From NCBI GenBank assembly GCA_023257055.1, contig JALRDG010000010.1, forward strand, positions 1 to 5,457: a stretch of DNA of 5,457 nt, written 5' to 3'. Origin of the DNA: Candidatus Saccharimonadia bacterium (GTDB taxonomy: Bacteria; Patescibacteriota; Saccharimonadia; Saccharimonadales; Saccharimonadaceae). A program made the position numbers and the translations under genes. Of the stretch, positions 1 through 5,212 are shown piece by piece. Each line of letters starts with the position of its first letter. Positions within the stretch are counted from its first letter, which is position 1. The notes beneath the pieces were generated by a model, which was not told the DNA's origin, searched no databases, and was given only the letters and a program-made list of their open reading frames with translations.

Positions 1-1
1 C

Positions 2-412
2 GGAAAGATAGACAGTCCGCAGTGGTGGGCGCAAAACATTACCGTCGCCTACGAACAGCACGCCGGCAGGCGATTACCGGGCCAGCGAGGTGATGGCAGT
101 TTTGAGATATCTGCCTCTACGACGCATGGCGGACTACGTGCCGATACAGCCAAGTACGTAAGTGGTAGCCTTGAAAAAATCGAAGATTTTAACGACCATC
201 AAGTCGTATCACGACGCACGAGTAGTACACCGGTCCGCGACTACTGGCGATTCACTCTTGCTAACGCGACAAACGTAACGTTTTCCCTCGAACAAAAAAA
301 TGATAATAAAGTCCTTTTCGTCATTACGCATGCACACATAAAAAATGCAAAAGAAGCCGAAGCATGGAAAGTGTTTTGGAAGAACTGCGTCAGTGACATT
401 ATTTCAAAATAG
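2..412 (+). CDS. C-terminal part of SRPBCC/AHSA1-like domain protein (DUF4287-associated type), 5' end outside window
   Basis: Frame 2 is open from the window edge and ends at TAG 410-412, giving 136 visible residues; no start is seen. Visible residues 8-38 contain WWAQNITVAYEQ followed by a GQRGDGSFEIS segment. I know this pattern from proteins in which a DUF4287/helical N-terminal part precedes an SRPBCC (START-like, Hsp90-activator AHSA1) domain. The tail fits the end of that domain: strands around NVTFSLEQ and VLFVITHAHI, then a long C-terminal helix with AEAWKVFWKNCV (residues 120-130). The fold normally binds a hydrophobic ligand or a partner protein in the cytoplasm; no ligand can be named here. 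There is no signal peptide or membrane segment in the visible part. The gene converges on the minus-strand gene ending at 430, with 17 bp and no terminator hairpin between them. The family call rests on remembered motifs, not a search. Confidence 0.72.
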   Translation, partial: GKIDSPQWWAQNITVAYEQHAGRRLPGQRGDGSFEISASTTHGGLRADTAKYVSGSLEKIEDFNDHQVVSRRTSSTPVRDYWRFTLANATNVTFSLEQKNDNKVLFVITHAHIKNAKEAEAWKVFWKNCVSDIISK

Positions 413-429
413 AAAACACGTCTGCCGCT

Positions 430-1347
430 TTATCGTAGCATAGTAAGTACAAGCGCTTTTAGCTCGTTGGCACTTTGACTTCGTGCACCCAGTACATCAC
501 CTGAGTTCTTCGCTTCTCGGCTAGCGATTTGCCCAAGGCCTGCTTGTTCAATACTGTTGAACATTTTCAAATAGACCGTTTCGTTTTCTTGCCAGTTATC
601 ACTGAAAGCTGCGACGACAATCGCGCGAACTCGATCATCTTGGCCAACCGCAAAACGATACTTTGCGTATAATGCACCGTCCGGACGGTCACATTTCGCG
701 CTGAAAACAACCATACCGACAGTAGTAGCGCTTTTATACGTATCGTTTTCGACTGTAAAATCTCGTACGTTCGTGCATGAAAAGTTTTTTGCTACGGTCT
801 TTTCCATTCCAGCATTCTTCATAAGCGCAACGAATAGTGAGCGTGTCATCGTATCGTTACCGGCCATCGCCGCATACATGCCCGATGCTACTTCGTGATT
901 TGATATCGTATGAACGGTAGCCGTGGAAACACCTTCTCCTCCGCCAAGCATATTTCCATAACCTTTTAATTCGCCACTAGCGGTAGGTTTCCAGCGCTGC
1001 GGCCGAGTATACGTCGTTAGGCCGGCAGTTTCGGACACAAGCTCCCATTCAAACACATGATCAACAGCCAGTGCGGCAAATGTAGTAACGCCTGAAACAG
1101 CGGGTAATATAACAATGCCAAGCAGAAGTATCAGCTTGATTGCCAGTGGCCGTCGCCTGCGATCAGCTCTCACGGCAAGCATAGGTGCTGGCGATTGCGT
1201 CCGCAAAGACTGTACCTGATTGGCAGTCTGCTCATGTGGCATATCCCATGGATTCGGAAAATCGCGCGGCGGGTGGTCGGCGTGTATCAGCTCGGCAGAA
1301 ACTATTTCTTCTGTGTCTGCGCTCGACTGTGATGAATAAGGTTGCAT
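430..1347 (-). CDS. One-pass membrane protein with unrecognised extracellular domain
   Basis: This is a 305-residue protein that I do not recognise. Residues 1-62 are hydrophilic and Pro/Ser/Gln-rich, with a DFPNPWDMP motif near 29-37. A basic RRRR cluster (63-66) directly precedes one hydrophobic segment (about 67-95), so the N-terminus should be cytoplasmic and residues 96-305 outside. The outer part looks like one alpha/beta domain. It holds the protein's only two cysteines, C191 and C219, which could form a disulfide. Its core ends near the helix ETVYLKMFNSIEQ (256-268), followed by a polar tail. The length of the segment and the lack of a cleavage signal favour an anchor over a cleaved signal peptide. 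The start ATG (1345-1347) has an AAGGAAG ribosome site 2 bp upstream of the ATG, and a promoter lies at 1374-1402. The stop is TAA. It is transcribed alone, or by read-through from the phosphoribosyltransferase gene 77 bp upstream. No function is proposed. Confidence 0.85.
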   Translation of the reverse strand: MQPYSSQSSADTEEIVSAELIHADHPPRDFPNPWDMPHEQTANQVQSLRTQSPAPMLAVRADRRRRPLAIKLILLLGIVILPAVSGVTTFAALAVDHVFEWELVSETAGLTTYTRPQRWKPTASGELKGYGNMLGGGEGVSTATVHTISNHEVASGMYAAMAGNDTMTRSLFVALMKNAGMEKTVAKNFSCTNVRDFTVENDTYKSATTVGMVVFSAKCDRPDGALYAKYRFAVGQDDRVRAIVVAAFSDNWQENETVYLKMFNSIEQAGLGQIASREAKNSGDVLGARSQSANELKALVLTMLR

Positions 1348-1373
1348 TTCTTCCTTTTGGCTAGTTTAGAACC

Positions 1374-1402
1374 ATTGTAAGATAGACACAACCACTTTAC
1401 AA
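1374..1402 (-). promoter_or_regulatory. Sigma70-type promoter for the one-pass membrane protein gene
   Basis: Read on the minus strand, TTGTAA (1397-1402, 4 of 6 to the -35 consensus) is followed after exactly 17 bp by TACAAT (1374-1379, 5 of 6 to the -10 consensus). Transcription would start near 1367, leaving a leader of about 20 nt that contains the AAGGAAG ribosome site at 1350-1356. Spacing, match and position all fit. It sits in the 77-bp gap after the phosphoribosyltransferase gene, which suggests the two minus-strand genes are separately transcribed. Confidence 0.6.
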
Positions 1403-1424
1403 GACGACAGACGTTATCCGAACA

Positions 1425-1868
1425 CTAGCGTTCGACGGGTTCGCGATAATAATCATCAATGGCACCCGCAAATTCTTGTGGTATATTGAGTGCCACGATG
1501 TCATTTACCTTCTGCCGAAGCGGACGTAATGCATCATATTCCGCCACTGGAACGGCGATAATGATTTTAGTAGGCGAGCAGGGCGCTATTTTTTCGACGG
1601 CAGCATGCATCGTCTTACCTGTATTTAGGCCGTCATCAACGAGAATGACCGTTTTACCGGCTAGTGAGTCAATAAGCTCGTCACCCTTCACGTCAAGTGG
1701 CACAACCGGTGCATGCAATCGCTCGGCGACAACACGCCCGATAGTCATGCCATCGTGCGGAAGGGCAAATATAACACAGTCTTCCTGTGCGTAATGCGCA
1801 AGCACGTCAGCCAGCTGCTCGCCGGCGTCGACTCTATCAATAAAATATGTTGCCTCCTCTGTATCCAT
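1425..1868 (-). CDS. Short phosphoribosyltransferase (COG1926-like, flap region missing)
   Basis: This 147-residue protein is a type I phosphoribosyltransferase. The PRPP-binding signature VILVDDGLNTGKT lies at 74-86, with the two acidic residues D78-D79 and the TG-T loop intact. N-terminal FIDRVDAGEQLADVL (9-23), the loop ALPHDG (35-40) and the tail with EFAGAIDDYYREP (132-144) resemble COG1926-type proteins. That family usually has RGG rather than HDG in the first loop and about 200 or more residues. Here only some 17 residues separate the strand APVVPLDV (53-60) from the PRPP strand, so the usual hood/flap segment is absent. The nucleobase or other substrate therefore cannot be predicted, and a regulatory or degenerate role is possible. 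The protein is cytoplasmic. The start ATG (1866-1868) has AGAGGAG at 1878-1884, 9 nt away. It is divergent from the ABC operon across a 104-bp gap in which I see no convincing promoter for either direction. The stop is TAG, with no terminator after it. Confidence 0.85.
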   Translation of the reverse strand: MDTEEATYFIDRVDAGEQLADVLAHYAQEDCVIFALPHDGMTIGRVVAERLHAPVVPLDVKGDELIDSLAGKTVILVDDGLNTGKTMHAAVEKIAPCSPTKIIIAVPVAEYDALRPLRQKVNDIVALNIPQEFAGAIDDYYREPVER

Positions 1869-1972
1869 ATCCAGCAGCTCCTCTTTACATATGCCTTTAC
1901 TATCGCAGATGTGCTAGTAATTGACTGTTAGCAATCTCACGATATCCCACTTATGGTAAGCTATGTAATATA

Positions 1973-2899
1973 ATGAAACCTTCAACAGATACACACCCTT
2001 CGAGCATTTTCATGCAGGAGGTAACGAAATATTACCATGGCAGTAAAAAGCCAGCTGTAGAAAAACTTTCTCTCGTAATCAATCCCGGTGAAGTATATGG
2101 TTTCTTAGGATCGAACGGAGCAGGTAAGTCAACGACAATCCGATTACTTATGGACTTTCTGCGACCAACAAGCGGCAGTATACGTTTTTTCGGCAGCGAA
2201 ACGGATGCGCATGTAACAAACGTACGCGCCCATATTGGATATCTCCCTGGGGACGTCTCGTTACCGAAAAAGGTGACCGGAAGGGAACTGCTTACACATC
2301 TGGCTACGCTCCAAGGCAGTGCCTTTGACACCCAATACTATAAAGAACTAACGGAACGCTTTGAGACTCAACTAGACAAACGCACTGACACGCTCTCAAA
2401 AGGGAATCGGCAGAAGATTGGCCTTATCCAAGCATTCATGCACAAACCCAGGCTTCTTATCCTTGATGAACCAACCAGTGGCCTCGACCCGCTTATGCAG
2501 GAACAGTTTTATATATGCATCAATGAAGCCAAACAGCGAGGAGCGGCAATTTTTCTCAGCAGCCATAGCCTTGGTGAAGTAGAAAAAATATGCGACAGAA
2601 TAGGAATCATTAAAGAAGGATGTTTAGTGTACGAGGGGTTGATAGCGGAAGTGATAAAAAGCCGGAAACCCACTTGGTCCATACGCTTAGAAAAAATTTC
2701 TGACATTGCGTTACTAAAAAATTCGCCTCATTTTACCATTCTTCGCGAGACTAAAAACGAAGTAATCGTACAGCCAACACTACCCCTTACCAAAGCATTG
2801 GGTGAGCTGTCGAAGCTATCTGTCGTCGCTATGGATATACAGCACGCCGACCTTGAAGATGAGTTTATGCATTACTATGAAACGAGGAAGCAGTCATGA
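1973..2899 (+). CDS. ABC transporter ATP-binding protein (ABC-2 type exporter)
   Basis: This 308-residue nucleotide-binding subunit hydrolyses ATP to drive the permease encoded next to it. In order: Walker A GSNGAGKST (46-54), Q-loop region IGYLPGD (88-94), signature LSKGNRQ (141-147), Walker B LLILDEP (161-167) with D-loop SGLD, and switch histidine H198 in LSSHS. Residues from about 215 on form the extra C-terminal domain common in drug- and polymer-export ATPases. In the Q-loop the usual glutamine is replaced by glycine (LPGD), which I recall from many exporters of this branch, so it is probably not inactivating. Start 1973 is chosen because the first beta strand (SSIFMQEVTKYY, 10-21) needs residues before M14 (2012). 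No good Shine-Dalgarno precedes 1973, only a distant GGTAAG. The gene overlaps the permease gene by 4 bp. The substrate is unknown; family members export antibiotics, lipids or peptides. Confidence 0.95.
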   Translation: MKPSTDTHPSSIFMQEVTKYYHGSKKPAVEKLSLVINPGEVYGFLGSNGAGKSTTIRLLMDFLRPTSGSIRFFGSETDAHVTNVRAHIGYLPGDVSLPKKVTGRELLTHLATLQGSAFDTQYYKELTERFETQLDKRTDTLSKGNRQKIGLIQAFMHKPRLLILDEPTSGLDPLMQEQFYICINEAKQRGAAIFLSSHSLGEVEKICDRIGIIKEGCLVYEGLIAEVIKSRKPTWSIRLEKISDIALLKNSPHFTILRETKNEVIVQPTLPLTKALGELSKLSVVAMDIQHADLEDEFMHYYETRKQS

Positions 2900-3687
2900 T
2901 TTCTATCCTGCTATGGGAAATTCGGCGTCGAAAATGGTTCACCTTTTGGTGGACGTTCGGCATTAGCAGCGTAGTCGCACTCACCATCCTGCCATATGTG
3001 TCCGTCAAGGAACAAGCAGATGAGTTAACCGAATCGCTAGGAGAGCTGTCTTCATCCGCAGGCTCATTTCTCGGAGGGGCCGATCTTTTTTCACCAGTTG
3101 GCTACATAAGCTCGCAGATATACTACATCACGCTACCACTACTGTTAATTATCATGGTTTTAGCACTTGCGTCTAGCCTTATGCGAGATGAAACAGACGC
3201 TACAATCGAGCTCACTTTAGCACGACCGGTGTCTCGCACGTCCATACTCCTCGGTAAGCTTCTTGCCGGGCTCATGATTTATAGCACCGTCGGAATAATC
3301 TCATACATCATTGCGTATATTTGCGCAGAGGTTACCGCACTGAGTATTAATTCCAATCATTTATTCGTAACACACTTTATCTGTTACATTTTTGCTGCCT
3401 CCTTTGGACTATTGGCGTTCATGCTCCTGGCGGCCAGTTCGCGGACGCGTCGGCTTGCTATGCCAGTGACCATTCTACTCAGCTTCGGTGGTTACTTAAT
3501 AACCTCGCTGGCAGCTTACAGTAGTGTTTTTGATACGATCGCAAAAGCCACACCGTATCATTATTACAACACGACAAAATTACTTACCGGAGAGATTCAA
3601 CAAGGACTTGTCATTTACCTTGCGCTCGCCATAATGATAAGTTTCGGTTTCGCATTCATAGGATACAACAGGAGAGATATTGGCTAA
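2896..3687 (+). CDS. ABC-2 type transporter permease
   Basis: This 263-residue integral membrane protein has about six hydrophobic segments, near residues 16-35, 74-95, 117-142, 156-181, 188-210 and 236-256, as expected for an ABC-2 permease. Between the second and third lies the cytoplasmic motif RDETDATIELTLARPVSR (97-114), which matches the conserved E-x-x-G-T-x-E-x-L-L-A-x-P-V-S-R-like coupling segment of this family. A GSFLGGADLF stretch (56-65) in the loop after the first segment and the C-terminal YNRRDI end are also typical. The start ATG overlaps the ATPase stop as ATGA, and AGGAAG lies just upstream inside the ATPase gene, so the two are translationally coupled and make a complete exporter, probably with two copies of each subunit. 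No substrate gene or accessory protein is adjacent. No terminator is seen directly after the TAA, so read-through into the next gene is possible. Confidence 0.93.
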   Translation: MISILLWEIRRRKWFTFWWTFGISSVVALTILPYVSVKEQADELTESLGELSSSAGSFLGGADLFSPVGYISSQIYYITLPLLLIIMVLALASSLMRDETDATIELTLARPVSRTSILLGKLLAGLMIYSTVGIISYIIAYICAEVTALSINSNHLFVTHFICYIFAASFGLLAFMLLAASSRTRRLAMPVTILLSFGGYLITSLAAYSSVFDTIAKATPYHYYNTTKLLTGEIQQGLVIYLALAIMISFGFAFIGYNRRDIG

Positions 3688-3744
3688 ATACCGCCAGGAC
3701 TAATCAGCGTGAGATAATTAACAGCCAGAAATGATGCATTCACC

Positions 3745-3750
3745 TATAGT
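3745..3750 (+). promoter_or_regulatory. Possible -10 box upstream of the KGG-repeat gene
   Basis: TATAGT (5 of 6 to the -10 consensus) lies 35 bp before the ATG at 3786, in the 98-bp gap after the permease. The best -35-like sequence, TTAACA at 3718-3723, is 21 bp away, which is too far for normal sigma70 spacing. Either the promoter is weak or uses another sigma factor, or this is chance. A stress-type protein with its own promoter would make sense, but that is only an inference. Confidence 0.28.
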
Positions 3751-3774
3751 TAGTAATGCCAATACTAATAAACG

Positions 3775-3780
3775 AAGGAG
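3775..3780 (+). promoter_or_regulatory. Ribosome binding site that fixes the start of the KGG-repeat gene
   Basis: AAGGAG lies 5 nt before the ATG at 3786. An in-frame ATG at 3756 would add ten residues, but it would place this strong Shine-Dalgarno inside the coding sequence and has no such site of its own. The start is therefore 3786. Confidence 0.85.
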
Positions 3781-3785
3781 AAGTT

Positions 3786-3986
3786 ATGGCAGACCAAAAC
3801 AATCCAGGACAGTTCGGTAATCGACAAGATACCCAAGAACAAGCAAGTAAAGGCGGACAGGCAAGTACCGGAAGCTTCGGCGACCAAAACTCAGCTAATC
3901 CAAGCGAAGCGGGCCGTAAGGGTGCAGAAGCACAACCGCGCGAAGCAAAGGCAGAGGGTGGCCGCAATAGCCACATTAACGACTAA
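3786..3986 (+). CDS. KGG-repeat stress-type small hydrophilic protein (YciG/GsiB-like)
   Basis: This 66-residue protein is very hydrophilic, rich in Gly, Gln, Asn, Ala and Glu, has no hydrophobic core and is probably disordered and cytoplasmic. It holds two related units. The first begins QFGNRQ (9-14) and ends in SKGGQAS (21-27). The second begins SFGDQN (30-35) and ends in GRKGAEAQ (43-50). SKGG and the phenylalanine upstream match the KGG (stress-induced bacterial acidophilic repeat, con-10/GsiB/YciG) motif. In the second unit the third motif position is Ala, giving KGA. A short basic-acidic tail with REAKAEGGR follows. Family members are induced by stress or starvation and are thought to protect cell contents, but the biochemical role is unclear. 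It has a strong ribosome site and an excellent terminator (4007-4037), consistent with high expression. It may be transcribed alone or by read-through from the ABC operon. Confidence 0.85.
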   Translation: MADQNNPGQFGNRQDTQEQASKGGQASTGSFGDQNSANPSEAGRKGAEAQPREAKAEGGRNSHIND

Positions 3987-4006
3987 TTAGCTTACATACT
4001 CTATTA

Positions 4007-4037
4007 CAGGGAGCGCCTAGCGGGGCTCTCTGTTTTT
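4007..4037 (+). terminator. Intrinsic terminator after the KGG-repeat gene
   Basis: CAGGGAGC (4007-4014) pairs with GCTCTCTG (4025-4032), 8 pairs including one G-U, and the loop can add two more C-G pairs. Five T follow directly (4033-4037). It lies 21 bp after the TAA of the KGG gene. The G-U pair becomes an A-C mismatch on the other strand and there is no T run there, so it is mainly one-directional. Confidence 0.9.
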
Positions 4038-4044
4038 AGGCAGT

Positions 4045-4089
4045 AAAAAAATGCCGGGGAACAACTGCAAATGCAGTCACTCCCCGGCA
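4045..4089 (-). terminator. Intrinsic terminator after the CHAP gene, with nested stem
   Basis: TGCCGGGGA (4052-4060) and TCCCCGGCA (4081-4089) are perfect complements, nine pairs and very GC-rich. Inside, after a symmetric 3+3 internal loop, ACTGC (4064-4068) pairs with GCAGT (4073-4077). On the minus strand the stem is followed by seven T (complement of A 4045-4051). The minus-strand CHAP gene ends 10 bp before it, so this is its terminator. Confidence 0.95.
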
Positions 4090-4098
4090 GTACCAGGT

Positions 4099-5124
4099 TT
4101 AAACACCTTCCTTTTCCACCAAGGCAAGGTACCGGGCGAATTCTTCTTCGTCAAAACCATCCTTGAGGTCATACGGCTTATTCGCCGTGTTCTTCGGAGT
4201 ATGAACAACCCCCTTGACAGTGTTGACTCGGGTAACAATTTCGCCATCTCGCTTGTCAACACGCACGAGCGTATTGTCGACGACGATATAAACAGCCCGG
4301 CCGTTCTTGTTGGCGTTCTGCTCAACGGCGTGCACGATATTACCGTCAACGAAATTGACGACCGATACGTGACCTGCGCCACCATCAGCTGAGTCGTATC
4401 CGGCAGAGTTGTGCACGATCATGTCGCCAGATGCGATCTGACGAACTTCGTTGTAGGCAATTCGCTCCATTTCGAGCGACTCTGCCTTGTCATAGATATC
4501 AACAGCACCGCCGACGCCGGCAAAAATGCCTTCGTGCCAGCCCATTGCCTGATAGTGACGCTGCACCAGCTCGACACACTGATACCAGTTGTAGTCGACA
4601 CCACCGACATGCAGCTCGTCACCACAGTACTCATGCGCACTACTCGAGCACACATTCACACCGTACGTGCCGAACCATTCTTCGCCAGCCAAAATTACTT
4701 CTGGCGGGTCGATGTTCTTCGGCGGCGGCGTCACATTCGGGTCGGACGGCGGCGGAGACCCTAGCGGCTCCTGACTAGCATTAACCTCACAGAGCAGAGC
4801 GTCGGCTCGCTCTCGATCGGTTTGCGCTTCGCTCATTGCTCCACATTCCTCATTCGGCGTCGAAACGGTCGGCTCCTCATTAGGAATTGACGCAGATGGA
4901 TCTGCGACAGGAGTAACCGTTTCGGTCGGCTCACCGCCTGGCGGAACTTCTGCCGGATCAGTTTCAGTCGTTGACGTGCCGGTAACCATCGCCACCACAT
5001 CTGAAATAGCAGGCCGTGCAAGATACCCACCAACAAACATGGCAAGTGCAGCAACAACAGCCAACGCGACAAGAAGGACTTTGTTTCTACGACCCGCGGG
5101 TGCGGGAAGATCGTCATTACGCAT
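4099..5124 (-). CDS. Membrane-anchored CHAP-domain amidase/endopeptidase (putative peptidoglycan hydrolase)
   Basis: This 341-residue protein has a short cytoplasmic start with GRRNK (11-15), one hydrophobic anchor or signal segment (about 16-35), a Thr/Pro/Glu-rich stalk (about 48-140) and a C-terminal CHAP domain (about 150-310). The catalytic set is visible: C183 in NWYQCVELVQ, H252 in GAGHVSVV, and the E268/N270 pair in HAVEQN. CHAP domains are NlpC/P60-like cysteine enzymes that cut peptidoglycan amide or cross-bridge bonds, so the enzyme should act outside the membrane in growth, division or attack on a neighbour's wall. The other cysteines fall into two close pairs, C94/C112 and C159/C167, possible disulfides. 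The tail from about 315 is acidic. The start is ATG 5122-5124 because GAGGTG lies 6 nt before it; an in-frame TTG at 5158-5160 has no such site. It is a single gene with its own -10 box and terminator. No LPXTG or wall-binding repeat is seen. Confidence 0.92.
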   Translation of the reverse strand: MRNDDLPAPAGRRNKVLLVALAVVAALAMFVGGYLARPAISDVVAMVTGTSTTETDPAEVPPGGEPTETVTPVADPSASIPNEEPTVSTPNEECGAMSEAQTDRERADALLCEVNASQEPLGSPPPSDPNVTPPPKNIDPPEVILAGEEWFGTYGVNVCSSSAHEYCGDELHVGGVDYNWYQCVELVQRHYQAMGWHEGIFAGVGGAVDIYDKAESLEMERIAYNEVRQIASGDMIVHNSAGYDSADGGAGHVSVVNFVDGNIVHAVEQNANKNGRAVYIVVDNTLVRVDKRDGEIVTRVNTVKGVVHTPKNTANKPYDLKDGFDEEEFARYLALVEKEGV

Positions 5125-5130
5125 GGTTTT

Positions 5131-5136
5131 CACCTC
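5131..5136 (-). promoter_or_regulatory. Ribosome binding site that fixes the CHAP start
   Basis: GAGGTG on the minus strand lies 6 nt before the ATG at 5124. The longer reading frame from TTG at 5160 would run through this site, so the shorter 341-residue protein is preferred. Confidence 0.8.
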
Positions 5137-5165
5137 TTTTGTAAAAGAACTTCGGTACAAGAGTA

Positions 5166-5171
5166 ATTATA
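5166..5171 (-). promoter_or_regulatory. Consensus -10 box of the CHAP promoter
   Basis: A perfect TATAAT on the minus strand would start transcription near 5159, leaving a leader of about 35 nt with the ribosome site near its end. The -35 is poor: TTGTCG (5192-5197) has 4 of 6 matches but a 20-bp spacer, and the hexamer at 17 bp is TCGCTC. The stretch between is T-rich. The position, 42 bp before the ATG, fits a real promoter, perhaps activator-assisted. Confidence 0.55.
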
Positions 5172-5212
5172 CAACAAAACAGGCAAATGAGCGACAAGTG
5201 AGGTGCTGTGGC

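Noticed and set aside
413..429. Terminator between the converging genes at the left
   Set aside because: The 17-bp gap has no stem and no T run for either strand.
1419..1434. CGAAC/GTTCG hairpin at the end of the phosphoribosyltransferase gene
   Set aside because: Only five pairs, overlaps the stop codon, and no T run follows on either strand, so it is not a terminator.
1459..1931. Plus-strand open frames across the phosphoribosyltransferase gene
   Set aside because: Shadows of a gene with a clear PRPP motif on the other strand; composition is not protein-like.
1921..1948. TTGACT as -35 with TATCCC as -10 for the ABC operon
   Set aside because: The -10 matches only half of the consensus at a 16-bp spacer; too weak to call.
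3756..3785. Ten-residue N-terminal extension of the KGG protein
   Set aside because: The strong ribosome site at 3775-3780 belongs to ATG 3786, and the extension has no site of its own.
4051..4778. Open frames on the plus strand and other minus frames across the CHAP gene
   Set aside because: They lie antisense or out of frame to a gene with clear catalytic motifs, and have no ribosome sites or recognisable domains.
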